18,732 nucleotides of DNA, taken from Bacteroidota bacterium (lineage in GTDB: Bacteria > Bacteroidota > Bacteroidia > NS11-12g > UBA955). Both the position numbers and the translations under genes were made by a program. This document shows, piece by piece, positions 5,389-15,100 of this stretch. Numbering within the stretch: the first letter of the stretch is position 1; every line of letters starts with the position of its first letter. Location: the NCBI GenBank assembly GCA_009918425.1, contig RGEC01000017.1, positions 1 through 18,732 of the forward strand. Direction: 5' to 3'. The notes under the pieces are model-generated. The model was not told the DNA's origin. It searched no databases and worked only from the letters and a program-made list of their open reading frames with translations.

Positions 5389-8001
5389 TTACAGAGATTG
5401 CAACTGGGTTTGCAGGCTTAAAATTTTTTGCTCGGCATCAGCCTTTTTCTGCCTTTCTCTGTCCACTACATCCTGTTTGGCATTGGCCACAAACTTTTCA
5501 TTGGATAATTTTGCATCCACACTGCGCATGAAGCCCTGCAAGTAGGTTATCTCATCCTGCAGTCTTTTCTTTTCGGCTTCTGTGTTTACGGCAATATTTA
5601 GCTTAATAAATGCCTGTGAAGTCCCAGCCATTACCGATACTGCAGTTTCAGGTTTGCTGCCGTTTATATTCAGATTAATATTGGCCAGTTTTTCTATCAA
5701 TGCAGTATTGTTATTAAATACTATATCATTACTCATTAAAACCACATCCAGCTTTTCTTTGGGCGATATGCCTTTGCTATTGCGCACATTTCTAATTTCA
5801 GCTACCAATGTTAATGGCAACTCGGAAGGCAACGCCATACCTTTGGATTTTGGATAAGCATCCACAATACAGGGTTTATCAGGATTTGAGCCATGCAAGG
5901 CATGATGCAACTCTTCCGTAATAAATGGCATAAACGGGTGCAGCAACTTCAGCAGTACATCAAAGTGTTGCTTTACGCTCTGTAAAGTTTGCGGATGAAG
6001 TTTTTCTCCATGTTGAGGTTTAATAGCCTCCAGTAGAACACTGCAGAAATCATCCCAAACCAGTTTATAAATCGCCATCAGTGCATCATTTAGCCTAAAT
6101 TCCTCAAAGGCTTTGTCCATTTCACCGGCTGCAAAATCGGCTTTAGCCTCAAACCATGCTAATACCTGAGTTTCATTGGCTCTCACTGCTGTATTTACAT
6201 CGGTTTCCCAGCCCGAAATCAGCCTGTATGCATTCCATATTTTGTTACAGAAATTCCGGCCCTGTTCCACCTGGGATTCATCAAACAGAATATCGTTTCC
6301 TGCCGGCGAACAAAGAAGCATTCCCATGCGTACACCATCGGCACCGTATTGAGAAATTAAATCAAGCGGATCCGGGCTATTACCCAGGCTCTTACTCATT
6401 TTTCTTCTCAGCTTATCGCGGACAATACCGGTGAAGTAAACATTTTTAAAGGGTTTTTCACCACCGTACTCATAACCCGCCATTATCATTCTGGCTACCC
6501 AAAAGAAGATAATTTCCGGCGCCGTAACAAGATCGTTTGTGGGATAATAATAATCAAGTTCCTTTTTGCCCGACTCGGTGAAGCCGTCAAACACACTTAT
6601 CGGCCAGAGCCAACTGCTGAACCATGTATCCAGCACATCCTCATCCTGCTTTAATGTATCGGCATTAACAGTTTTATGGTTTTTAGCAAACTCAGCAACA
6701 GCACCGTCGGCATTTTTGGCCACCACATACTGTCCGTCAGGAGCATACCAAGCAGGAATTCTATGCCCCCACCACAATTGCCTGCTGATATTCCAGTCTT
6801 TGATGTTTGAAATCCAGTGATTGTAGGTGTTTTTAAACTTTGGCGGATGAAAGGATATTTCATCGTTCATAACCGATGAAAGGACATTGGGATTCTTCTT
6901 CATAAAAGCCTGCATATCCATAAACCACTGTGTACTTATACGGGGTTCCACCACAGCGTCAGTCCTTTCACTAAAGCCTACGTTATGCCGATATGCTTCT
7001 GTTTTAAGCAACAGACCATTTTGTTCCAAATCCTTAATCCATAATTTTCGAGCCTCAAAACGGTCTTTACCTACAAACAAAATTCCTGCTTCGGAAATCG
7101 TTCCGTCCTCATTTAGGGTATCATATACAGGAAGTTTATACTTCTCACCTATTTTGTAATCGTTTATATCGTGGGCAGGCGTTACTTTCAAAACACCCGT
7201 TCCAAAATCCATTGCGATATAATCATCAGCTATAACGGGCACAAGTCGATTTATGAGAGGAACGGCGACCTGTTTGCCTATCCATGCTTTATAGCGTTCA
7301 TCATCGGGATGCACGCACACTGCCACATCCCCGGCAATAGTTTCAGGCCTGGCAGTTGCAACGCTTATAAATTCTTCAGGATTTTCTGCTGAAACATATT
7401 TCACATAATAGAGATTGTCATTAACCTCTTTGAAAATCACTTCTTCATCACTTAACGTAGTTTTCCCTTGCGGATCCCAGTTTACCATTTTGGTGCCGCG
7501 GTAAATCAATCCTTTTTTGTATAAATCAATAAATACATCAATAACCGCATCGTACAATGAAGGCTCCATAGTGAAACGCGTGCGATTCCAGTCGCAGCTG
7601 GCACCCAGTTTTTTCAGCTGTTCCAGGATAATTCCACCATATTTATGGGTCCACTCCCAGGCATATTCCAGAAATTCGTCGCGGCTTAAATCCTTTTTTG
7701 CAATCCCTTTTTCAGCAAGCATTTTCACCACCTTTGCTTCTGTAGCAATACTTGCATGGTCAGTACCGGGAACCCAACAGGCATTTTTTCCCTGCATTCT
7801 CGCCCTGCGAATCAGCACATCCTGAATAGTATTATTGAGCATGTGCCCCATGTGAAGCACTCCGGTAACGTTGGGTGGTGGAATGACAATGCAATATGAC
7901 TCGCGCTCATCGGGAACTGAATGAAAAAATTGATTTTCCATCCAATACTGATACCACTTATCTTCAATCAATGACGGGTCATACTTACTGCTAATGTCCA
8001 T
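5389..8001 (-). CDS. valS: Valine--tRNA ligase
   Basis: 870 residues, normal full length for a class I valyl-tRNA synthetase. The enzyme charges tRNA-Val with valine using ATP in the cytoplasm and edits mischarged threonine. Signature motifs are PPPNVTGVLHMGH with HMGH at 50-53 (HIGH motif), and KMSKS at 534-538. The CP1 editing insertion lies between them (about 190-330, with TARPETIAGDVAVCVHP and GTGVLKVTPAHD). A C-terminal basic coiled coil at about 805-870, rich in Lys, Glu and Gln, is the tRNA-binding arm of ValS. The gene has its own -7 box and is separated from the act operon upstream by an intrinsic terminator, so it is probably transcribed alone. Its 3' end is tail to tail with the haloperoxidase-like gene, with no room for a terminator. 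No T-box or other leader structure fits in the 95 bp upstream. Confidence 0.98.
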   Translation of the reverse strand: MDISSKYDPSLIEDKWYQYWMENQFFHSVPDERESYCIVIPPPNVTGVLHMGHMLNNTIQDVLIRRARMQGKNACWVPGTDHASIATEAKVVKMLAEKGIAKKDLSRDEFLEYAWEWTHKYGGIILEQLKKLGASCDWNRTRFTMEPSLYDAVIDVFIDLYKKGLIYRGTKMVNWDPQGKTTLSDEEVIFKEVNDNLYYVKYVSAENPEEFISVATARPETIAGDVAVCVHPDDERYKAWIGKQVAVPLINRLVPVIADDYIAMDFGTGVLKVTPAHDINDYKIGEKYKLPVYDTLNEDGTISEAGILFVGKDRFEARKLWIKDLEQNGLLLKTEAYRHNVGFSERTDAVVEPRISTQWFMDMQAFMKKNPNVLSSVMNDEISFHPPKFKNTYNHWISNIKDWNISRQLWWGHRIPAWYAPDGQYVVAKNADGAVAEFAKNHKTVNADTLKQDEDVLDTWFSSWLWPISVFDGFTESGKKELDYYYPTNDLVTAPEIIFFWVARMIMAGYEYGGEKPFKNVYFTGIVRDKLRRKMSKSLGNSPDPLDLISQYGADGVRMGMLLCSPAGNDILFDESQVEQGRNFCNKIWNAYRLISGWETDVNTAVRANETQVLAWFEAKADFAAGEMDKAFEEFRLNDALMAIYKLVWDDFCSVLLEAIKPQHGEKLHPQTLQSVKQHFDVLLKLLHPFMPFITEELHHALHGSNPDKPCIVDAYPKSKGMALPSELPLTLVAEIRNVRNSKGISPKEKLDVVLMSNDIVFNNNTALIEKLANINLNINGSKPETAVSVMAGTSQAFIKLNIAVNTEAEKKRLQDEITYLQGFMRSVDAKLSNEKFVANAKQDVVDRERQKKADAEQKILSLQTQLQSL

Positions 8002-8006
8002 GAGTG

Positions 8007-8014
8007 CAAAAATA
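8007..8014 (-). promoter_or_regulatory. -7 box (TATTTTTG) of valS
   Basis: Read on the minus strand, TATTTTTG followed by C lies 5 nt before the valS ATG (7999-8001) and matches TAnnTTTG fully. I find no TTG at 19-21 nt further upstream, so the -33 element is weak or absent. Transcription from here would give a leader of only a few bases. Confidence 0.45.
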
Positions 8015-8049
8015 ATTTATTTTAACGGAAGGAAGTTTACAAACACCAT

Positions 8050-8081
8050 AAAATAAAAAGCCCCGGAGGTTATCCGGGGCT
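8050..8081 (-). terminator. Intrinsic terminator of the actABCDEF operon
   Basis: A perfect 9-bp GC-rich stem, AGCCCCGGA at 8059-8067 against TCCGGGGCT at 8073-8081, with a five-base loop. On the minus strand it is followed by a T-rich tract (8058 down to 8050, broken by single A's). It begins 15 bp beyond the actF stop. There is no T-run on the plus side, so it acts on the minus strand. It separates the act operon from valS. Confidence 0.9.
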
Positions 8082-8096
8082 CAAAACATTTAAGGA

Positions 8097-9518
8097 TTAA
8101 ACACCTACATCGTGGTTGGCTGACTCTTCAATATACGGATGATTAACAGGTACAAGGCCGCGCTTGGTAAGGGCATTGAGTACCCAGTAAATAAAGATAC
8201 CGCCAAAAGTGAACAGTGTTCCTATTTCAAGCAGACCTATCTGCTGACCGGGACCATAAACACCCGGAACAACCATCAGCCATACATCATGATAGTGACC
8301 AAAAATCAGTATGCATCCAATAACAGTAAGCACAACCGGATTTCTTTTTGCATTTCTCATCATAAGGATAAGGAATGGACAAATGAAATTCAATACAACA
8401 TTCAGTAAGAAATTGAATTTGTATTCCTCAAAGCGAATCTGGTAGTAAGACATCTCTTCAGGAATGTGCGCATACCATATCAGCAGATATTGGCTAAGCC
8501 AGATATATGTCCAGAAAATTGAGAATGCAAACATGAATTTTCCAAGGTCATGGATATGCTCATCTGATACAATCTTAAGATGACCCTGCGATTTCAGATA
8601 CAACACAAACAGACAAATGATGGTAAGTGCAGTAACCCATGAAGTAGCAAAATTATAAACACCAAAAATGGTACTAAACCAATGGGCATCAATGCTCATC
8701 ATCCATAACCAGGCTACCACGGCGATGGTAAAACCATAGATTACTGCAAAACCTGCACTGTAGCGTATGCTCTTTTTGAAGAACGTTACATCACCGGGCT
8801 GCGCTGAATCTTCAGCTACAGAAAGGCTTCTGAGTTTGCGACCAAGCAGCCACCAGATAGCTACCAGAACAACCGGGAAAATGAGAAACATTTTGCTATT
8901 CAAAAACCAGGATTTACCATCCAGAATGGCATCAAAACCCGGCTGACCTTTTGTTAGGTGCTGGTGTTCATAGTGAACCCAGTGATAGAGATCGTTTTTA
9001 GCTACAAGAATGGCAATAAATGCCAATGCAAATCCTACAGGAAAGAAAGTAGAGATAGCCTCAGGTACTCTTTTGATTGCAGCACTCCAGCCTGCATTGG
9101 CAATATACTGCACTGCCACAAAAAACAGCGCAGCCAGTGATACCATAAACAACAGGTAACCTACAATCAAAACGTTAGACCAAATACGGGTAGTCCAGGG
9201 TTTGCTTTGTGCATGAAATTCAGCCCTTGGGCCAAAGTTTTTATTTTCTACATTGCCATGATGCTCGGCAGTTTCAGCATGTGAATCAGCGGCATGCTCA
9301 TTTGCTGCAATTTCACCACCTTTTGCAGCAGTTGCAGCGTGCTCATGTTTAGTTGCTTCTGTTTGATGGCCGTGAGTACCACTTTTATCTATGGTAGCAA
9401 TACCAATACCGGCAAGTATGAGACCAATAATAGTAAGTCCGATAGCAAATCTTTTGGCTTTTGCCGGAACGGTAAATTGTTCCTGAGCAATCTCAATTTT
9501 ATGATGTCCGTGTCCCAT
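8097..9518 (-). CDS. actF: Alternative complex III subunit ActF (quinol:cytochrome c oxidoreductase membrane subunit)
   Basis: 473 residues, polytopic membrane protein of the ActF/NrfD-PsrC type and last gene of the act operon. Hydrophobic segments are visible near 24-42, 112-138, 155-172, 208-225, 254-275, 290-307, 327-350, 368-386, 395-415 and 430-455. In alternative complex III the paired ActC and ActF subunits form the membrane core that supports quinol oxidation and probably energy coupling. An unusual feature is the extramembrane stretch between the first two helices (about 45-105). It holds nine His (49, 51, 58, 60, 75, 80, 86, 87, 102) in an Ala/Glu-rich, low-complexity context, and the extreme N-terminus adds MGHGHH. 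The ATG start is 14 bp from the actE stop. A strong terminator follows, so no oxidase gene is attached downstream. Confidence 0.88.
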   Translation of the reverse strand: MGHGHHKIEIAQEQFTVPAKAKRFAIGLTIIGLILAGIGIATIDKSGTHGHQTEATKHEHAATAAKGGEIAANEHAADSHAETAEHHGNVENKNFGPRAEFHAQSKPWTTRIWSNVLIVGYLLFMVSLAALFFVAVQYIANAGWSAAIKRVPEAISTFFPVGFALAFIAILVAKNDLYHWVHYEHQHLTKGQPGFDAILDGKSWFLNSKMFLIFPVVLVAIWWLLGRKLRSLSVAEDSAQPGDVTFFKKSIRYSAGFAVIYGFTIAVVAWLWMMSIDAHWFSTIFGVYNFATSWVTALTIICLFVLYLKSQGHLKIVSDEHIHDLGKFMFAFSIFWTYIWLSQYLLIWYAHIPEEMSYYQIRFEEYKFNFLLNVVLNFICPFLILMMRNAKRNPVVLTVIGCILIFGHYHDVWLMVVPGVYGPGQQIGLLEIGTLFTFGGIFIYWVLNALTKRGLVPVNHPYIEESANHDVGV

Positions 9519-9532
9519 TGAGTTTTCTAAAA

Positions 9533-10153
9533 TTAATTGTTGGGTTTTACAGCGGTGCTATCCTTGGCAGCAGCAGGTTCTGCGCCGGCACCACTCAATT
9601 GTTTCACATACCTGATAACCCTCCACCTATCCATAGGTTTGAGTGCATAAGCATGGCTTCCCATGTTGTTTTTACCATAAGTTAGAGTGTGGTAAATCTG
9701 TCCAACTGGAATTTCTTTGATATATTTATCCTGAAAATTAGCCCAAGCCGGTTTTCCTAATCCTCTTTTGAAAACTTCACCATCATTGCCGCCATTAACG
9801 CCATGACAAGGAGTGCAATAAATACCAAACAGGTATTTACCACGATCGTTCTTATCTTCAAAATCTGAAGGATAAGAATAAGCTTTAGAAGCCTCATAAC
9901 CATCTGCACTGTTATCGTAAGGGTAATGTGTAGCTTCTTTTCCTATGGCTACCGTTCCTGAAACGGGCTCGCGCATGCTCATACCATAAGGATTGATAGC
10001 GTTACTATCTCCTTGATTGTAGGGTTCATAACCTTTAGAATAAGCCATATCCGGAGCGTATTCCCAGCCGGTATTGTTTCCACGGCTCACACACCCGGTA
10101 GAAATTGCCACAATGGCAATCATTCCGGCACTTATATACAAAACGCTTTTCAT
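9533..10153 (-). CDS. actE: Alternative complex III subunit ActE, monohaem cytochrome c lipoprotein
   Basis: 206 residues from the ATG at 10151-10153. The N-terminus MKSVLYISAGMIAIVAISTGC is a good lipoprotein signal with lipobox STGC (Cys21). A class-I cytochrome c fold follows with CTPCH at 113-117 as haem c site, and Met164 in NNMGSHAYAL as likely axial ligand, then a C-terminal helix (WRVIRYVKQL). ActE passes electrons to the external acceptor side of the complex. The tail after about 188 is Ala/Lys-rich and probably disordered. The frame stays open upstream to a TTG at 10163-10165 (4 more residues). I prefer the ATG because it gives the normal signal-peptide n-region and leaves 12 bp after the actD stop. 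Confidence 0.9.
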   Translation of the reverse strand: MKSVLYISAGMIAIVAISTGCVSRGNNTGWEYAPDMAYSKGYEPYNQGDSNAINPYGMSMREPVSGTVAIGKEATHYPYDNSADGYEASKAYSYPSDFEDKNDRGKYLFGIYCTPCHGVNGGNDGEVFKRGLGKPAWANFQDKYIKEIPVGQIYHTLTYGKNNMGSHAYALKPMDRWRVIRYVKQLSGAGAEPAAAKDSTAVKPNN

Positions 10154-10165
10154 GAATGATTTCAA

Positions 10166-10732
10166 TTAAATGGTAGTTTGCACCCCTCCTGTTTTTTCAC
10201 GAAGTTCCACAGCACCGTGGTCTTTCATGATTTTCAATACTTTCTTTTCATCAACCCCTTCACCAGTCTCAACAGCAATTACCATACGGTCATCAGTTTG
10301 TCTTTCATCCAGCAATTCGGGTTTTATTCCCCAAATCATTCTGTTCCTGAAGAAAAAGAAGAATGCCATACCAAAGGCAGTGCACAATACAGTAGCTTCA
10401 AATAATACGGGAACCCAGCTGGGGCTGAAACGAACCGGTTTATTTCCCACGTCTATGGGCCAGTCCTGAACATACATATAATAAATCATCCAGAAAGCCA
10501 GGCTGAATCCTGTCATGCCACACAAAAAGGCAACTATAGAGAGCCAGCTGCGGCGAACTCCCATAATTCTATCCAGTCCGTGAACAGGATAGGGTGTATA
10601 CACATCCTGTATTTTCACTCCGGCATGCACCAGTTCGCTGGTGGCTTCTACCAGTTTGTCTTCATCTTCCCAAATGCCCAACAACATTTTGTTTCTGTCG
10701 CGCAGGCTAAGGTTTTTATCAATTATTCCCAT
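10166..10732 (-). CDS. actD: Alternative complex III subunit ActD (DUF3341 membrane protein)
   Basis: 188 residues of the DUF3341 type always found in act operons. A cytosolic N-terminal part resembles a small alpha/beta domain (MLLGIWEDEDKLVEATSEL, with VYTPYPVHGLD at 44-54). Two transmembrane helices follow at about 62-87 and 104-128, and then a second small domain ends ELREKTGG. The YTPYPVHGLD motif is characteristic of ActD. It carries no cofactor motif; in the complex it is a structural peripheral membrane subunit. It sits 21 bp after actC and just before actE, in the order A-B-C-D-E-F. Confidence 0.9.
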   Translation of the reverse strand: MGIIDKNLSLRDRNKMLLGIWEDEDKLVEATSELVHAGVKIQDVYTPYPVHGLDRIMGVRRSWLSIVAFLCGMTGFSLAFWMIYYMYVQDWPIDVGNKPVRFSPSWVPVLFEATVLCTAFGMAFFFFFRNRMIWGIKPELLDERQTDDRMVIAVETGEGVDEKKVLKIMKDHGAVELREKTGGVQTTI

Positions 10733-10753
10733 GAATGGTAGTCTCCTATTTGA

Positions 10754-12103
10754 TTATTCGCGGTTGCGAAGAATGGTTTTAATTTCAGACATGTTAATCA
10801 CCGGCAGGAATTTGGCAAACAGGAAGAAACATGTAAAGAATATTCCGAAAGTTCCCAAAAACAGACCGATTTCGGTCAGTGATCCTGCATACATAACCCA
10901 GCTACTGGGCAGGTAATCGCGGTGCAGTGAGGTTACAATAATTACAAAACGCTCAAACCACATACCCACATTCACCACGATACTCATGATAAAAATGAAC
11001 CACGGCGTAGTGCGAGCCCACTTGAACCAGAACACCTGCGGCGAAACCAGGTTACAGAACATCATACTCCAGTATGCCCACCAGTAAGGACCGCTTGCAC
11101 GGTTCAGAAATGCATACTGTTCATATTCAACACCTGAATACTGAGCTATGAAGAATTCAGTGAGGTAAGCAATACCTACCAAAGTACCGGTAAGCATGAT
11201 GATTTTACACATGGCTTCGAGGTGGCCAATGGTAATGTAATTCTCATAGTTCATTACTTTGCGTGCAACCACCAGAAGCGTCGCCACCATACCAAATCCG
11301 GAGAAAATCGCACCGGCAACGAAGTATGGGGGGAATATGGTAGTGTGCCAACCGGGTATAACTGAAGTAGCAAAGTCTGTTGATACAATGGTATGTACAG
11401 ACAATACCAGCGGTGTGCTCAGACCGGCCAGAATCAATGAAATCAATTCGTAGCGTGCCCAGGTGCGCGTGCTTCCGGTCCATCCCATTGAGAAGAAACG
11501 ATACCAGTACTGAGCAGCTTTGGTCTTTACCTTGTCGCGAATGGTTGCGATATCAGGAATCAAACCAATATACCAGAAGAGCAGAGATACGCTAAAGTAT
11601 GTTGAGATCGCAAATACGTCCCACAGCAGTGGCGAGTTAAAATTCACCCACAGAGAACCGAAAGCGTTAGGTAAAGGCAGAGCCCAATAACCCACCCATA
11701 CGCGCCCCATGTGAAACACAGGGAACATGGCTGCACAGATTACGGCAAAGATGGTCATGGCTTCTGCAGAACGGTTAATACTCATCCTCCACTTCTGTCT
11801 GAAAAGAAGCAGAATTGCAGAAATCAGTGTTCCTGCGTGACCGATACCCACCCAGAATACGAAGTTGGTGATATCCCAGCCCCACATCACAGATTTATTG
11901 ATATTCCATGTACCAATACCAGTCCAGAGGGTCCAGAAAAGGCTCAATACGAAAATACCCAAAAAGATTACCGAAAGGGTGAAGCCCACTTTCCAAGAGG
12001 TAGAGGGTTTATTCAAAATGGGCCTGGCTATATCACGGGTTACATCCGAGGCGGTTTTGCCTCCGGTTACCAGGCGTTCCCTAATGAGTGAATCATGTAT
12101 CAT
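10754..12103 (-). CDS. actC: Alternative complex III subunit ActC (NrfD/PsrC-type quinol-binding membrane protein)
   Basis: 449 residues with about ten transmembrane helices: near 38-60, 79-101, 114-137, 159-182, 217-239, 257-280, 297-320, 340-360, 366-392 and 404-432. It belongs to the NrfD/PsrC family, membrane anchors of molybdo-enzyme-like complexes, and forms the quinol oxidation site next to ActB. Conserved polar residues in the membrane region include His89 (GIGHAGTLISA), His131 (FPVFHMGRVW) and Asp162 (LLWDVFAISTYF). A conserved His and Asp of this part of the protein are associated with quinol binding in characterised ActC; assigning them to 131 and 162 is my inference. The ATG lies 20 bp after the actB stop, so translation is in tight series with ActB. 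Confidence 0.95.
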   Translation of the reverse strand: MIHDSLIRERLVTGGKTASDVTRDIARPILNKPSTSWKVGFTLSVIFLGIFVLSLFWTLWTGIGTWNINKSVMWGWDITNFVFWVGIGHAGTLISAILLLFRQKWRMSINRSAEAMTIFAVICAAMFPVFHMGRVWVGYWALPLPNAFGSLWVNFNSPLLWDVFAISTYFSVSLLFWYIGLIPDIATIRDKVKTKAAQYWYRFFSMGWTGSTRTWARYELISLILAGLSTPLVLSVHTIVSTDFATSVIPGWHTTIFPPYFVAGAIFSGFGMVATLLVVARKVMNYENYITIGHLEAMCKIIMLTGTLVGIAYLTEFFIAQYSGVEYEQYAFLNRASGPYWWAYWSMMFCNLVSPQVFWFKWARTTPWFIFIMSIVVNVGMWFERFVIIVTSLHRDYLPSSWVMYAGSLTEIGLFLGTFGIFFTCFFLFAKFLPVINMSEIKTILRNRE

Positions 12104-12123
12104 TTTGTTGGTGCTTGGGGTTG

Positions 12124-15100
12124 TTAAATGGTTTCAGTATTACGAATTTTGGTCATGTACTTCACGCTGCTCTGTACGTTAATTTCTTCGAGCACGCCAA
12201 AAGCACGTTCATTTTTGTATAGTTTGCTGATTTCGCTGTCTGGATTGTGCAGATCACCAAACACGATAGCGTTTGCAGGACAAGCACGCTGACAGGCGGT
12301 TTCAACCTTTACCTCACTTGGCGATTTGCCGTCACGCTTGGCTTTGAGTTTACCTTCCTGAATTCTTTGAACACAGAATGAGCACTTCTCCATAACACCA
12401 CGTGTACGCACGGTAACATCAGGATTGATGACCATTTTACCCAGCGGATTGTTGAAGTGGAAATCAAACTTATCGTTGTCATTGTAGCGGAACCAGTTGA
12501 AACGACGAACCTTGTAAGGACAGTTGTTTCCGCAATATTTGGTACCGATGCAACGGTTATAGGTCATCTGGTTCAAACCTTCCGTACTGTGCGTGGTCGC
12601 AAGTACCGGACATACAGTTTCACAAGGAGCCTGAGAACAATGCTGACACATCATGGGCTGGTGCACCACTTTGATGTTTTCCCAGTGTGCAAAATCGCCT
12701 TTATCAGCCTTGTCTATCTGACCTATTTCCTTTTCACGGGTAACATATTTACCTTCAATTTCCTTGGAAGTATTGGCAAAACTGTAGTAGCGGTCAATTC
12801 GAATCCAGGTCATTTCGCGGCGCAGGCGAATTTCATCGCGACCAACCACAGGAACGTTGTTTTCAATTGAACAACTCACAACGCAGCTTCCACAACCTGT
12901 GCAGGCATTAAGATCTATAGCCATAGCCCACAGATGGTTGGGTGAACCGTCTTTGCGGTAATCGCGTTTTTCCCAAATGGTGTAAACGTGCGTTTTTTCT
13001 TTATCGTTGCCCGCTTTAGGATTCTTTTTCCATTCGCTGTAAGAAGCTTCACGAACCAGGTCTCGACCCTCAATGCTATGGTGAGTTTGGGTTTGAGCCA
13101 ACGCATATGTTTCATCTCCTTTAGAGATTTCCACGCCACTTACAACCCAACCCCTGCTGCCGTTTTGTGTTGTAGCCAAAGCCCAGGCTGAAACACCAAC
13201 GGTATCAAAGCCCTTTTCTTTGCTGCCACCTACCTTACCGGCTGCAGTTCTGCCATATCCCAGTGCCAAACCAACAGTTTCATTGGCTTGTCCGGGCTGT
13301 ACCATAGCAGGAACATTGCTCAGGGTAATATTACCTACTTTAACATTAACTGTATCACCTTCCCGCAAGCTAAGCTTGTGTGCTAAAGATTTAGGCAAAG
13401 AAACATAGTTGTCCCAGGTTACTTTGCTAACGGGATCGGGCAATTCGTGTAACCAGGGATTATTTCCGTGCGCACCATCTTTTACATATACCTGAGAATA
13501 CAGGATCAGATCAGTACCGCTGTTTTTATTGCTACGGCTTACTGCATCAGCCAATGCAACGACATCACCAGAGTATGAAGCAGGCTTGATTTCAGAGGCC
13601 TCTGACCACACCCCGTCATGCAAAGCTTTATTGAAAGCCTCGTTGCTGGTCAGTTTTCCAGCCCAGTTTGACTTAATATAAATATAATAAGGCGATGCAC
13701 TCAGTTTCTGTGACAGAATCGCTTTAGAAGCAAAAGGATCATTTTCTGCTTTTGGAGTGGATTCAGCCCATGCAAGCAAGCTCAGCTGAGCCTGACGTGT
13801 ATTGAACACATTGCTGATGGTGGGTTGCATAAAATGGAACTCACCGGCACGGGGTTCAGCATCTCCCCAACTTTCGAGGTAGTGATTATCAGGACAAACG
13901 TACTGACAAGCACTTGCAGTTTCGTCTTTTGTAGATGCAAAACTTACTGAAAGTGATGCTTTTTTAACAGCTTCTGCCCATGATGCATTGTGGTTATAAA
14001 CCGGATTGGTATTATAGAAAATAACTGCAGAAACCTTTCCGGCAGAAAGATCTTTCAAAAGATTGTCGGTATCTGCATCAACGCCTTTGTACTGATTGCT
14101 TTGGTTGCTGATATCAATGGTTTTGCCATAGTTTTCAAGCAACATGTTGATTCCGTTTACCAGCTTTTGGGCTACAGTATCATTGGAACCGGAAATTACC
14201 AGCGATTTACCTTTGGCATTCCACAGCATGTCTGCCATTCTTTTAAGACTATCACCGGGTAGCTCTTCTTTTTTGGCAACCGGCATCTGCTTTGAACCTG
14301 CCTTATCAGCTATGTAATTATATAAAGTGCTTAGGTGCAAAATTTCCTTTGAGGCTTTCATAGGAAAACGCTCATCGGCATTTGTTCCGGTCATGCTCAG
14401 ATTCGATTCAATCTGAATATGCTTACTCATGATTTTACCGGCTGTAGGTATGCGATTGGATACATATCCTTTGGTATATTCAACCGGCGAGATCCATGAA
14501 CCCAGAAAATCTGCACCAAAGCTGACAATGAGTTCCGCATTTTCAAATTTATATGACGGAATTGCAGCTTTGCCAAAATCTTCCTTGTTAGCCGTAATGA
14601 TTCCACTGTAAGAAATAGCATCATAAGTAATATGCTCTGCCGTAGTGAATTTTGCTTTAAAATCTTCAACTGCCTTTAATGTAGATGGGCTATGAATGGT
14701 TTGGCTAAGTATTACAATTCTTCCCTTGGACTTATCAATTTCTTTTAACTTGGCAGTAATTGCCTGATCTATTTTAGTCCAATCTGAGGATTCTGCGCCG
14801 TTAACCAAAGGATTGGCAAGTCTTTCTGTATCGTACAGAGAGAGAATACTGGCCTGGCCAGTGGCACACAAGCCACCTTTGCTTATGGATGAGCGTGGAT
14901 TGCCATCCACTTTTATAGGACGGCCTTCACGAACCTTTACCTCTACTCCACAGCCGGTGCTACATGCACCGCAGGTGGATGAATAGTAAGAAGCTACTCC
15001 TGGCGTTACATCTTCCGGCTTAACCAGATAAGGTACAGCATGTCTAACCTTGGTTTTGTAGCAGGCTGCCAAAGCCACCGCAGTTACACTAAAACCGAAG

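Noticed and set aside
8002..8096. Riboswitch or T-box leader before valS
   Set aside because: Only about 95 bp separate actF from valS and much of that is the minus-strand terminator; the -7 box lies 5 nt before the ATG, leaving no room for a leader.
10154..10165. TTG codon as start of ActE
   Set aside because: The ATG at 10151-10153 gives a proper lipoprotein signal peptide and a normal 12-bp gap from actD; the TTG adds only four residues.
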